A stretch of DNA of 64,000 nucleotides from Halobellus sp. MBLA0158. Lineage in GTDB: Archaea; Halobacteriota; Halobacteria; Halobacteriales; Haloferacaceae. The stretch's first letter is position 1. Every line of letters starts with the position of its first letter. Below are positions 15,601 through 23,681 of the stretch, one piece after another. The notes under the pieces are model-generated. The model worked only from the letters and a program-made list of their open reading frames with translations. It had not been told where the DNA came from and ran no database searches. The stretch is taken from assembly GCF_041477585.1 (NCBI RefSeq), contig NZ_JBGNYA010000001.1:744001-808000 (forward strand), in the 5' to 3' direction. The position numbers and the translations under genes are program-made.

Positions 15601-16137
15601 ATGTCGAGTACGCACTCAGGGGCAAATAAGCCCCACGACGACAGGAGCATAGACGACTTAGACAAGAGAGACGTCCGTGCGCTCACCGAGGCGATGTCGG
15701 TGTTGCCCGACTACGGACGGGCGAGAGGCGCCGACGGCCTATTCGTCGTCATCGGTGAGAACAGCAACGACCCCTACTTAGTCGACGTCGTCGGGAAGGC
15801 GTGTGAATGTCCCGACGCCGAGTACCGTGATCCCGACGGCGGGTGCAAGCACATTAAGAGGATCGAATACGCGACGGGACGGACGGCAATTCCCCAGTGG
15901 GTCGACCGTGACGTCGTCGACGACAACCTCGGGTGCGCCGTCGACGCCGAACCTCGCTACGCCGTCGCGGACGGCGGCATCATCGAGGCGGACGACGATG
16001 GGGAGATCATCGACGACGACACCAACGGACGTCCCGAGGACTGCGACTGTGGGCCGTGGAACGCAGACGCAGGGCTCCCGTGCTGGCCGTGCTATAGGGA
16101 CGGCTTCCGTATGCCTGTGGGTGAGATCGACGGGTAG
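15601..16137 (+). CDS. SWIM-type zinc-finger protein
   Basis: A 178-residue acidic protein. The segment LVDVVGKACECPDAEY...GCKHIKR is the C-x-C-x(n)-C-x-H pattern of SWIM zinc fingers, which bind DNA or proteins. A second Cys unit near the end (DCDCGPWNADAGLPCWPC) resembles the knuckles in the 14585-15226 product. The ATG at 15601 is chosen; a GTG at 15574 in frame is possible. Small SWIM proteins of this sort are frequent on haloarchaeal plasmids and viruses. Confidence 0.78.
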   Translation: MSSTHSGANKPHDDRSIDDLDKRDVRALTEAMSVLPDYGRARGADGLFVVIGENSNDPYLVDVVGKACECPDAEYRDPDGGCKHIKRIEYATGRTAIPQWVDRDVVDDNLGCAVDAEPRYAVADGGIIEADDDGEIIDDDTNGRPEDCDCGPWNADAGLPCWPCYRDGFRMPVGEIDG

Positions 16138-16211
16138 AGCCCATTCGGTCAGCTCTCCCTCGCAACTGCGTTGCCAAAGGATCTGACCGACAGAGCACCG
16201 CCCTACACCAA

Positions 16212-16217
16212 TTTTAT
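16212..16217 (+). promoter_or_regulatory. TATA-like element
   Basis: TTTTAT centred 28 nt before the ATG at 16243. Confidence 0.45.
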
Positions 16218-16242
16218 CCGACCAGTTAGAGCACGAGACATT

Positions 16243-16707
16243 ATGACAACCGAACGACACAGAAGATACGCAAATCAGTGGCTCCAAGAGGCACTTGGTA
16301 TCGGCGTCGTCCTTGGGATCATCGCCTATGGATTGATAACGATCGGCGGCACGGGAGCGGTGATGGCCGTCGTTGTGGCGCAGTTCCTCGCTGTTATCGC
16401 CTTGGTGTATAGTTTGTTCGGGAAAGTCGAGTCGATGATCTACGAGATTGCAGGAGTTGACGATGCGCTCGAACCCCAAGACGACACGGGGGATACGAAA
16501 GAGTGGTCCCACGAGGTCCGAAGCGATGGCGACGATCACAAAGTCGTGCAAGTAACTGACGGTGTCCAGACGGCAAATTTCGTCCTCACGGATGACGATA
16601 TTCGACTCAAGTCACGGGTGAATCAGTGGCTCATCAGTGACGACTGGACCGAGGAAGCGACTCAGTATTTGGAGGCTGAATTTTGCGGAGGTGGTCCAAA
16701 CAGGTAG
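16243..16707 (+). CDS. Membrane protein with two transmembrane segments
   Basis: A 154-residue protein. After a short basic N-terminus (TTERHRRYANQW) there are two membrane helices at roughly residues 18-37 and 41-62 (ALGIGVVLGIIAYGLITIGG, then AVMAVVVAQFLAVIALVYSLF). A soluble C-terminal domain of about 90 residues follows. The start is set by the TATA-like element at 16212-16217. Function unknown. Confidence 0.7.
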   Translation: MTTERHRRYANQWLQEALGIGVVLGIIAYGLITIGGTGAVMAVVVAQFLAVIALVYSLFGKVESMIYEIAGVDDALEPQDDTGDTKEWSHEVRSDGDDHKVVQVTDGVQTANFVLTDDDIRLKSRVNQWLISDDWTEEATQYLEAEFCGGGPNR

Positions 16708-16758
16708 TCAGTAGTGTAGTCATTAACTATTTACTCAATTGTCACGTTCTTCTATGCG

Positions 16759-17091
16759 ATGGCTGAGTCACTATGTCACGTCTGTGGCTCAAAAACCACC
16801 GATGGCGGACTGACCTATCGGTGTGCGTACTGCGGCGAACCTGTCTGTAGCGACCATCGCTTACCTGAGAACCACAACTGCACGGGGAGCCGACTGCCCG
16901 ATGAAGAATCCGCGAAGGGCCGTGAGGCAAAGTCAATGAAACTGAAAAATGAGCAGACGGTCGGGACGACGCCGTCTGATACAGGGCAATCGAGTCCAGA
17001 TGTGGCCCTTGATGGCTCGGTCGTCGGTGCGGAATCCGAGCCAGAACAATCCGAGACGCAATCTTGGTGGCGGCGACTACTCCCGTGGTGA
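16759..17091 (+). CDS. AN1-type zinc-finger protein
   Basis: A 110-residue protein whose first 45 residues carry a CHVCG...[20 protein letters not shown] pattern, the Cys/His arrangement of AN1-type zinc fingers. The rest is a low-complexity Ser/Glu linker ending in SWWRRLLPW, an amphipathic or membrane-touching tail. Haloarchaeal AN1 proteins often join the finger to a membrane protease; here the two could be separate, since an M48-like protease gene lies just downstream on the opposite strand. Confidence 0.8.
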   Translation: MAESLCHVCGSKTTDGGLTYRCAYCGEPVCSDHRLPENHNCTGSRLPDEESAKGREAKSMKLKNEQTVGTTPSDTGQSSPDVALDGSVVGAESEPEQSETQSWWRRLLPW

Positions 17092-17184
17092 CAGAGTAGA
17101 GAGCCGTCGGTCCGATTACTCCTGCTTCACCGACGCCGTGGAAAACTGACCGACGGGTAATGCTGACAGTCGGAAACGGAGATA

Positions 17185-17829
17185 TTAGTCGGTGTAGAAG
17201 CCGAGTGTCTGAAGACGACGATACAGTTTCTTCGTAGACTCAGGGCTGTTGTAGAATAATCGCGCTAAGATCAGAGCAATAATCCCACCTTCACTGAGTG
17301 AATTGATAGCTTCATACCCCCGAATAAATCGATCTTCACCAACGGCGTGGATAGCGTCCAAGTCAGCAACGGTTTCTTCAGCTCGATTCAGCCCCCACGC
17401 GACGAACGTCAGCGTGGCTCCGAAATAAGCAGCCTCAGCCACAGCCGACGGTTGGGCACCGAGGGCAACGCCGAGTCCTGCGTAGAACAGCAATACAAGA
17501 CCAACTGCAAAGCCTGAAAGAACCAATCCTAACCAGGGACCACGGATGAGCGGATCCCGCTGCTGGTGACTCCGCTCGTGTTCAATGACTACTTCTTTCG
17601 ATTCAGGTGGCAACTCATCAAACATTCCACGATTAAGGATGATTGTGTCGGCAAAAGGGACGTTCTGACCAAACTTCGCCGAATCATCGGAGAACCAGTA
17701 TATCTCTATCTCCTCACCACTGCTAAGCTCGACTGATCCCTGTTTTTCGATAGGTGTGCCTGCCAGTCGAGCGAATAGCCTCACATACCCGTCTTTCAAG
17801 CGTTCTGCCAAGTCTTCTGACGAACGCAT
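17185..17829 (-). CDS. M48-like membrane metalloprotease
   Basis: A 214-residue protein. VVIEHERSHQQRDP holds an HExxH zinc motif (H84, E85, H88) in M48/HtpX context, preceded by a FADTIILNRGMFDELPPESKEV segment typical of the family. Two or three membrane helices follow (about residues 98-121, 128-147 and possibly 180-193). EETVADLDA at about 151-159 should supply the third zinc ligand. It is shorter than chromosomal HtpX and lacks the usual N-terminal membrane pair. Likely a membrane-bound zinc endopeptidase. Convergent with the AN1 gene. Confidence 0.78.
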   Translation of the reverse strand: MRSSEDLAERLKDGYVRLFARLAGTPIEKQGSVELSSGEEIEIYWFSDDSAKFGQNVPFADTIILNRGMFDELPPESKEVVIEHERSHQQRDPLIRGPWLGLVLSGFAVGLVLLFYAGLGVALGAQPSAVAEAAYFGATLTFVAWGLNRAEETVADLDAIHAVGEDRFIRGYEAINSLSEGGIIALILARLFYNSPESTKKLYRRLQTLGFYTD

Positions 17830-17960
17830 ATAGAAATTACGACGTGACAGTTGAAAAGACTTTCACCGCATCGTTTGAAAAACATTGCTACCCGCGTCAC
17901 CGACGCCACAGAATACTGACCAACGCAGTCACTTCCTGAGAAGGCGGGAGTCGCCGCGGA

Positions 17961-18236
17961 TCAGTCTTCGTCGACGAGCGTCAGGACGAGGCCGTCTTCC
18001 CGTAGATCCTCCCACCGATCCCGATGGACCTTCGCGAGGTGATTACTGAGTCCGCGTTTTGTCTCGACCTCACGTGCGCATTCGGGACACCGATACCGAT
18101 CCTCACGTTTCGATAACGACTCACCGTGAGCGAGCTTATGATGGATTCGCATCGCCCGCTCGTCGGCAAAGTCGTCTCGACCGCAATTCGGACACCGTGT
18201 TTCGTCGGCGAAGGCGGTGAGTGACTGCTGACTCAT
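17961..18236 (-). CDS. Two-finger C2H2 zinc-finger protein
   Basis: A 91-residue protein with two C2H2 fingers: CPNCGRDDFADERAMRIHHKLAH and CPECAREVETKRGLSNHLAKVH, spacing about C-x2-C-x12-H-x3-5-H. Probably binds DNA. Its ATG overlaps the HNH nuclease stop as ATGA (18233-18236), so the two are translationally coupled. Confidence 0.85.
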   Translation of the reverse strand: MSQQSLTAFADETRCPNCGRDDFADERAMRIHHKLAHGESLSKREDRYRCPECAREVETKRGLSNHLAKVHRDRWEDLREDGLVLTLVDED

Positions 18237-18631
18237 CGGTCACCTCCGTCGGCGACGAGTGGATTCTCCTCGGGATCGCTCACCGACTCGACGACCCGCT
18301 CGAAGTCCGCCTTCGGGACTCGCCAGACCTTCGCCTCGGCATCGAAGCGAGCGGTGGGCAGCTCCGAGAAGAATCGCAAGAAGGCCTTGAACGAGTCGGT
18401 ATCCATATTGCCTGTACTGCTAAACTGGACTGTGGGAGCCGTCCCGTCGCCGTGGACAGCATCGTGACACTGACGGCACAGGAGGGCGAGGTTGGATAGC
18501 CTGTTGGACCCTCCTTGGCCGCGCGGAACGATGTGATGCACGTCGAGCGTCACGTCGGGACCCGAGGCACGACAGTTGACACACTGACCTCGATCCCGCT
18601 CGTGGACGGCTTCCCGCGTATCTGCGTTCAT
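18233..18631 (-). CDS. HNH endonuclease
   Basis: A 132-residue nuclease. CVNC (C17, C20), DVHHIVPRGQGGSNRLSNLALLC with the catalytic H32-H33 pair and the Asn, then CRQCHDAVHG complete the HNH motif and its zinc cage. A C-terminal domain of about 70 residues (FKAFLRFFSELPTARFD) may direct binding. The ATG at 18631 is preceded by a good Shine-Dalgarno-like AAGGAGAT. Such HNH enzymes in phages assist packaging or homing, and in plasmids may act in defence. The target is unknown. Confidence 0.88.
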   Translation of the reverse strand: MNADTREAVHERDRGQCVNCRASGPDVTLDVHHIVPRGQGGSNRLSNLALLCRQCHDAVHGDGTAPTVQFSSTGNMDTDSFKAFLRFFSELPTARFDAEAKVWRVPKADFERVVESVSDPEENPLVADGGDR

Positions 18632-18783
18632 TGCTATCTCCTTGCCGTGGAAGACAGTGATGCCTCTCACTGGTATGGCCACCTGAGGCACCTCAGCGGG
18701 CGGAGAAGCCCACTTCGCCTCCAGCGGTATATCTAATATCGTTCGGATATAGTACAAATCTTTCGTGTCGACATATTGTGAAC

Positions 18784-18790
18784 TTTTATA
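18784..18790 (+). promoter_or_regulatory. TATA-like element
   Basis: TTTTATA centred about 29 nt before the ATG at 18816, within the 184-nt region shared with the divergent HNH gene. Confidence 0.5.
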
Positions 18791-18815
18791 ACTATTTGCT
18801 AATTCCTGTGTCTCA

Positions 18816-19211
18816 ATGGACCTCCAAGGATACGAGGTTGATCTCACGAGAGAACGGGGTCAAGTTACGATCCAACGACGAAGATATGGACGCCGTGGTT
18901 ATCCTTGGGACTATGTCGTCTCTACTTCGCCCGAGTATTTCGCCGAAGAAATCGAATTTGTACGTCAAGAGTGGGAACAAGCACGCAGCTTGGCGATTAT
19001 ACTGAATCGAGACTACGAGTACGTTGCTTATGCTGAGGATGGTATGGTACCTCAGGAGTTAGCAATAGAGGGAAAACCAGCGATTGCCACATATCTATGC
19101 GGTGTCCACGAGAACTCGACGGAAGAAGTGGCCGAGATGATGGATGTACAACGCGATACCGTAGTCAAGTATCTGTCACGGTTTGATCCTCAAAGACGGT
19201 CTGAAGGTTGA
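18816..19211 (+). CDS. Unknown protein with C-terminal HTH-like segment
   Basis: A 131-residue protein. The N-terminal part is beta-like and rich in Arg/Tyr; the middle is helical (FAEEIEFVRQEWEQARSLAI). The end, NSTEEVAEMMDVQRDTVVKYLSRF, reads as a helix-turn-helix of sigma-region-4 type. Possibly a DNA-binding regulator of the element. The leaderless promoter signal is good. No family named. Confidence 0.65.
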   Translation: MDLQGYEVDLTRERGQVTIQRRRYGRRGYPWDYVVSTSPEYFAEEIEFVRQEWEQARSLAIILNRDYEYVAYAEDGMVPQELAIEGKPAIATYLCGVHENSTEEVAEMMDVQRDTVVKYLSRFDPQRRSEG

Positions 19212-19535
19212 CCACGGAACCCGACTGATGGAGTAACTCCAAACCGAGTAGATACTACTCCACGCCCTCCACCGCGAGGGCGCGGACTCCTGAAGCGTGT
19301 CGGTGTCGCGTGCGGGACGCCGTCGTCGCGTCGACCCCGTCGACCGACGACAAGGAGCGCCGCGACCCGACCGCTTCAACCTCCCTCATCCCTCCGTATC
19401 CTCCGTCACTACGGTAGTACTATCCGTGCAAGTCATACACAGAGGTCACGGGGACAACACCGATATCGGTTCCACAGAGTCCACGAGAGGCCACACGTAC
19501 AATAATCTGTATTGATCGTCAATGGCTGGGCAAAT
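19212..19535. other. Intergenic region inside the element
   Basis: No convincing gene. Two short dyads occur near the left end (GGAGTAACTCC around 19230 and GAGTAGATACTACTC around 19247). The centre is GC-rich and the right end turns AT-rich before the next gene. Confidence 0.4.
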
Positions 19536-19808
19536 ATGTCGGACGAATCTGAGACCGAGATTAAGACCCGAGAAGAGATCCTGGACGAGGCGACCAGAGA
19601 AGCCGATTATAAATCGAATACGGCTCAGTTAGGCGAAGTAAATAATGATCTTACGAGGACTCAGATCCACCAACAACAGAGGCTTGAGCAAGAAATAGAA
19701 GCACTTAGGATAAGTCTGGAAAAATTCACGTTTTGGTCAAGAGCCCTTACGTTTATTTTGATTATCCTCGGTGTTGCCTCACTTCTTGCACAAATTAATG
19801 TAATATAA
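19536..19808 (+). CDS. Coiled-coil protein with C-terminal membrane anchor
   Basis: A 90-residue protein. Residues about 8-65 are charged helix with heptad-like spacing (NNDLTRTQIHQQQRLEQEIEA). A single membrane segment (FWSRALTFILIILGVASLLA) ends the chain, giving a tail-anchored topology. AT-rich codon use. Function unknown; holin-like or membrane-adaptor roles are possible but unsupported. Confidence 0.65.
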   Translation: MSDESETEIKTREEILDEATREADYKSNTAQLGEVNNDLTRTQIHQQQRLEQEIEALRISLEKFTFWSRALTFILIILGVASLLAQINVI

Positions 19809-20103
19809 TATCACATTTCCCACGTCCTAACAGCTAATTTTGCTTTGTTGAAAGATACCTCGTCAAAATGGATCTCTCGCTTGAGCAGGCTCTCTATCCA
19901 TCTAACCCCAGGTTTGATTGTCATCCCGTAACACACTACGGTTGAACCGACGGACGACACTGACCACCCAACACGCAGTGTAGCACTTCACCATCGGATG
20001 TGCGAACCACGTCGAGGCTCGGGCCGATTTGCGAGCGAAACAACGGCAGAGCTGTTTCTATACGAATTAGTCGAGATCGCTCAAACGACCGAAAACCCGC
20101 CCA

Positions 20104-20892
20104 TCAGCGCTCGCCGTCGACGTGCTCTTTGCCGTCCCACTCGGCGGAGTTGTCCTGCGGGTCGTAGCCCAGCACCTCTCGCGCGCGATCGATCGAGTAG
20201 TACTTTCGATCGTTATCGGAGATGCCGTAGACGATCTCGTAGTCGTAGTCCGCGAGCACACAGCGCTCGAAGAGGTGCGCGCAGTCGCGGTAGGAGAGCC
20301 ACATCGCCTGCCCGCGCTCGTAGTCGATCGGCGGGTGTCCCTCGGTGAGGTTGCCGATCCGGACGTTCACCACCGAGAGGTCGTGGTGGTCGTGGTAGTA
20401 CCGGCCCAGCACCTCGCCCGTGGCCTTGCTCACGCCGTAGAGGTTGCTCGGCCGCGGGAGTTCGGTCCCGTCGAGCCGGTAGTCGTCCTCGGGGCGGTAC
20501 ATCTCCGGCGTTCTCGACTCGGTCTCGTAGGCGCCGACCGCGTGGTTCGAGGAGGCGAAGGCGAACTTCTCGACGCCGGCTTCGACGGCCGCCTCGAACA
20601 TCGTCTGGGTGCCGTCGATGTTGTTCTGGAGGACGCTGTCCCAGGGGGCCTCCGGACGCGGGTCGCCCGCCAGGTGGATCACGGCCTCGCATCCGGCGAT
20701 CGCCTCCCGGACAGCCTCGCGGTCGGTGACGTCCGCGACGTAGACGTCGCCCTCGTCGATCCCCTCGGGCCGCCGCGCGGCCGACAGCGGGGCGCGGTCG
20801 AGCAGCCGCCACTCGAACGAATCGCCGAGGTGTCGGAGGATCGCCTTGCCGACCCGTCCGTTCGCCCCCGTCAGGAGCACCGGTTCGTCCAT
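20104..20892 (-). CDS. azf: NAD-dependent glucose-6-phosphate dehydrogenase (Azf-type SDR)
   Basis: A 262-residue extended short-chain dehydrogenase. It has LTGANGRVGKAI (NAD-binding GxxGxxG at 9-15), HLAGDPRPEAPWDSVLQNN, SSNHAVGAYE and the catalytic Y152-x3-K156 in NLYGVSKATGE. The chain matches Haloferax Azf, which oxidises glucose-6-phosphate with NAD+ in the haloarchaeal oxidative pentose phosphate pathway. The ATG at 20892 is chosen because it places the Rossmann motif at the usual distance. Its last 119 nt are duplicated at 8740-8858; the final 28 or so codons are inferred to come from the element yet keep the protein intact. Confidence 0.88.
   Translation of the reverse strand: MDEPVLLTGANGRVGKAILRHLGDSFEWRLLDRAPLSAARRPEGIDEGDVYVADVTDREAVREAIAGCEAVIHLAGDPRPEAPWDSVLQNNIDGTQTMFEAAVEAGVEKFAFASSNHAVGAYETESRTPEMYRPEDDYRLDGTELPRPSNLYGVSKATGEVLGRYYHDHHDLSVVNVRIGNLTEGHPPIDYERGQAMWLSYRDCAHLFERCVLADYDYEIVYGISDNDRKYYSIDRAREVLGYDPQDNSAEWDGKEHVDGER
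20189..20222. repeat. Putative attachment core, right copy (attR)
   Basis: The 34-nt segment is identical to 8825-8858. It lies inside the azf coding sequence, about 28 codons before the stop. Sequence to its left (20104-20188) would be supplied by the element, and sequence to its right belongs to the original gene. Confidence 0.75.
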
Positions 20893-21035
20893 TCGCTCGC
20901 CTATCCGCACAGGGAGGCCAAGAAACGTCCGATTCGCGCCGGTGACAGCCGTCTAACACCTTCGCGGCGCGCCCGGCACGGTCGTCGCTCGACTCCGACA
21001 GTAACGTCCTTTGCCCCCGCGGCCGAGCGTCGACT

Positions 21036-21380
21036 ATGCCGACAGACACGGAGCGCGCGAGCTTCGAGGCCGGGATCAAGTTCGGCTCGCTCTACCACCA
21101 GTTCGCCGGGACTCCCGTCAGTCCGGACAGCGCCGAGAGCCTGGGCCGCGCGATGGAGGAGGCGATCGAGAACCAACCGCACTGCGTCGACGTCGACGTG
21201 ACGGTGCGGACCGACCGCATCGCGGCCGAACTGGACTCCCAGTCGGCCGAGTACACCGAACTCACCGGGCGCTTTCTCGACGTCGAGATGCGGATCGAGT
21301 ACGAGGGCGTCACCGCGCGCACGAAGATGGAGATGGAAGGCGACTACCCGCTGATGCGACTCGTCGCGGTCGAGGAGTGA
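21036..21380 (+). CDS. mptD: Archaeal dihydroneopterin aldolase MptD
   Basis: A 114-residue protein with the MptD-family opening FEAGIKFGSLYHQFAGTPVS and the conserved end KMEMEGDYPLMRLVAVEE. The enzyme cleaves 7,8-dihydroneopterin to 6-hydroxymethyl-dihydropterin and glycolaldehyde, a step towards folate- or methanopterin-type cofactors. Length matches the family. It stands alone, divergent from azf. Confidence 0.88.
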   Translation: MPTDTERASFEAGIKFGSLYHQFAGTPVSPDSAESLGRAMEEAIENQPHCVDVDVTVRTDRIAAELDSQSAEYTELTGRFLDVEMRIEYEGVTARTKMEMEGDYPLMRLVAVEE

Positions 21381-21494
21381 CCGACGGCGGGAATCGACGC
21401 GGACGGGAACGCTGGCGCCGCGCTCCCGACACTTCCGTATTTCACTTTCACTTTCGGGCGTGTTTTTAACCCCTCCGGCGTCGAATCCCCTGGT

Positions 21495-21929
21495 ATGAGT
21501 AGTCAGAGCACGCTCGCGGACGACGACCTGTTCGGCGAGGCCGCCGCCGAGATGCGCGAGGAGGTCGAGGGCCACCTCGCCGACGCACGGGCAAGCCTGC
21601 CCGACTCCGAGGATATCTGGGACGCCGAGGCGGACAACGTCCTCGGCGTCCTCAACGCGCTCAAGTCGGCGCTGGACGTCGGCGACGCCGAGGAGCACCT
21701 CCGACAGGCGAAGAAGACGTTCATCGTCGGCCAGCGCGCCGAGGCCTTCGACGACCCCGACTCCCTGGAGGCAGAGATCGAAGCCATCGAGGAACTGCTC
21801 GCCTCGATCGACGACGCCGAGGCGCTCGTCGGCGACCTCACCGGCACGATGCCGCAACTGCGGAGCCAACTCCAGGAGGCCGCCGAGGCCGCGGCCGACG
21901 CCGAGGACGGCGACGAATCCGACGACTGA
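21495..21929 (+). CDS. Haloarchaeal acidic helical protein (DUF5790-like)
   Basis: A 144-residue, strongly acidic, all-helical protein with an Ala/Asp/Glu-rich tail. Segments DVGDAEEHLRQAKKTFIVGQRAEAFDDPDSLEAEIEAI-type match a conserved haloarchaeal family that I recall as DUF5790. No motif suggests a reaction. A TTTTTAAC-type AT run lies about 25-30 nt upstream. Confidence 0.7.
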   Translation: MSSQSTLADDDLFGEAAAEMREEVEGHLADARASLPDSEDIWDAEADNVLGVLNALKSALDVGDAEEHLRQAKKTFIVGQRAEAFDDPDSLEAEIEAIEELLASIDDAEALVGDLTGTMPQLRSQLQEAAEAAADAEDGDESDD

Positions 21930-22012
21930 ACCGCGGATCGGCCGCCCCATCGGCCCGCGAGCCCCGATTTCCCAACGGCTTTTAAATAGTCGACGGACAT
22001 ATCCACGACGCG

Positions 22013-22684
22013 ATGAGTATCTTCGATACGATCCTGTCGTCGTTGCGTTCGCTGATCGGTGGCGGTGACCGGTCGGGCGCGTCGGGTGGCGGCTCCGACT
22101 CCGGCTCGTCGCGCTCGGAGGGGACCGTCTCCGTCGAACACGACCCCGACGCCGAGGCCGACCGCTCGGAGGCCGACCCCTCGACGGAGTCGGCGGTCAA
22201 GGGGGCCGCGGCCGAGACGGACGCGTCGGCGTCGACCGAGACGCTCGTCGACGAGGCCGAGGGCCGCGAGCCGGGCGAAGCGGTCGAGACCGCGGGCGAG
22301 GGCGAGGAAGCCGTCGAGACCGACCCCGACGCCGCGGACGTAGAGACCGAAGACGACGCCGCGGCGGCCGAGACAGACGCGTCGGCGTCGACCGAGACCC
22401 TCGTCGACGAGGAGACCGGCAAGGAGCCCGCCGAGACCGTCGCCGATCCCGAGGCGCCCGAAGAAGACGAGAGCGAGGAGTCGGCGGACGAGGAAGAACC
22501 CGAGTCCGACCCCGTCGAGACGCTCAAGGGGATCGGCCCGGCGTACGCCGAGCGCCTCGCGAGCGTCGGCATCGAGACGGTCGCGGACCTCGCCGACGCC
22601 GACGTCGACGAGATCACGGCGAACACCGACCTCTCGGAGACGCGCGTCACCACCTGGATCGAGCGCGCCCGTGAGCAGTCGTAG
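22013..22684 (+). CDS. Helix-hairpin-helix protein with long acidic linker
   Basis: A 223-residue protein. A short hydrophobic or amphipathic start (SIFDTILSSLRSLIGGG) leads into about 140 residues of acidic low-complexity sequence. This contains a repeated unit, TDASASTETLVDE, seen twice. A C-terminal helix-hairpin-helix domain follows (VETLKGIGPAYAERLASVGIETVADLADAD), which normally binds DNA non-specifically. The linker repeat probably arose by internal duplication. It is followed 23 nt later by the aminotransferase gene. Confidence 0.8.
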   Translation: MSIFDTILSSLRSLIGGGDRSGASGGGSDSGSSRSEGTVSVEHDPDAEADRSEADPSTESAVKGAAAETDASASTETLVDEAEGREPGEAVETAGEGEEAVETDPDAADVETEDDAAAAETDASASTETLVDEETGKEPAETVADPEAPEEDESEESADEEEPESDPVETLKGIGPAYAERLASVGIETVADLADADVDEITANTDLSETRVTTWIERAREQS

Positions 22685-22707
22685 CGCCTCCCCCGATCGC
22701 GGCTCGA

Positions 22708-23622
22708 ATGGCTGACCTGCGCTACCACGTCGACGGCGACCTCGTCCCCGCCGACGAGGCCACCGTGAGCGTCCGCGACCGCGGTTTTATGTACGGCGAC
22801 GCGGTCTTCGAGACGCTCCGGGCCTACGGCGAGGAGGTGTTCCGCTGGGACGCCCACGCCGAGCGCCTCGCCCGGTCGGCGGCGGCGATCGAACTCGACC
22901 ACGGCCTCGACTCTGGAGAGCTGAAGCGCCGAATCGACGAGACGCTCCGCGCCAACGACCTCGAAGACGCGTACGTCAAACTCTCTGTCACCCGCGGCGT
23001 CCAGCCGGGGAAGCTCACCCCCTCGCCCGACGTCGATCCGACGGTCGTCGTCCAGGCGAAACCGCTCCCCCGCGGCGGCGTCGACGCCGAGCCGATCTGG
23101 GACGGGCCCGCGACGCTCCAGACGGTGAAGACCCGCCGCGTGCCCGACGCGGCGATCCCCTCGCAGGCGAAGACCCACAACTACCTGAACGGCATCCTCG
23201 CGCGCCTGGAGCTCCGCGTTTCCGACGCGGACGAGGCCGTGATGCTCGACGCCGACGGCCACCTCGCGGAGGGCGCGACGAGCAACCTCTTCTTCGTCGA
23301 CGGCGACGCGCTCTGCACGCCGAGCCTCGACGGGCCCGTCCTCCCGGGAATCACCCGTGAGGAGGTCCTCGATATCGCCGGTCAGGAGGGCATCCCGGTC
23401 AACGAGGGCTCCTTCACCCCCGAGGACCTCCGCGACGCCGAGGAGGCGTTCGTGACAAACACGACCTGGGAAGTCCGACCCGTCGAGACTGTCGACGGCA
23501 TCAATATCGGCGGCGGCCCCGTCACGACGCTCTTCCAGCGCGTCTACGACGCCCGCATCGAGCGCGAGCACTACGGCGGCGAGCGGATCGGAGACGGCGC
23601 GGAGTCCGGTCCGGCCGACTGA
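22708..23622 (+). CDS. Class IV PLP aminotransferase (branched-chain aminotransferase / aminodeoxychorismate lyase family)
   Basis: A 304-residue fold-type IV enzyme. It shows DRGFMYGDAVFETLRAY, the PLP lysine in AKTHNYLNGILA (about residue 155), EGATSNLFFV and the PG-ITR segment LPGITREEVL that holds the cofactor phosphate. Family members include IlvE, D-amino-acid aminotransferase and PabC. Length and the NYLN motif fit IlvE or PabC; sequence alone does not decide. mptD nearby would suit a folate-precursor role, but the two genes are not in one operon. Confidence 0.85.
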   Translation: MADLRYHVDGDLVPADEATVSVRDRGFMYGDAVFETLRAYGEEVFRWDAHAERLARSAAAIELDHGLDSGELKRRIDETLRANDLEDAYVKLSVTRGVQPGKLTPSPDVDPTVVVQAKPLPRGGVDAEPIWDGPATLQTVKTRRVPDAAIPSQAKTHNYLNGILARLELRVSDADEAVMLDADGHLAEGATSNLFFVDGDALCTPSLDGPVLPGITREEVLDIAGQEGIPVNEGSFTPEDLRDAEEAFVTNTTWEVRPVETVDGINIGGGPVTTLFQRVYDARIEREHYGGERIGDGAESGPAD

Positions 23623-23681
23623 CTTCCCCTCTCTCCGCGCCGAATCGTCACACTTGAATCGCGCTACTCCCGAGCGGGGGT

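Larger units (their letters stand above)
8825..20222. mobile_element. Integrative element inserted in the 3' end of azf
   Basis: About 11.4 kb lies between two copies of the azf 3' end. A tyrosine integrase starts 100 nt inside the left copy. The interior has mixed, partly AT-rich composition unlike the flanks, many small unknown genes, a phage tail-hub-like protein, zinc fingers, an HNH nuclease and an M48-like protease. It has no recognisable capsid, terminase, polymerase or replication initiator, so it may be a defective provirus, a satellite or a plasmid-like integrative element. The gene on the right (azf) is intact, showing that the element carries a functional copy of the gene's last codons. 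Confidence 0.85.

Noticed and set aside
8959-20222. Calling the element a pleolipovirus or SNJ1-like provirus
   Set aside because: No spike, ATPase, capsid or Rep gene of those groups was recognised.
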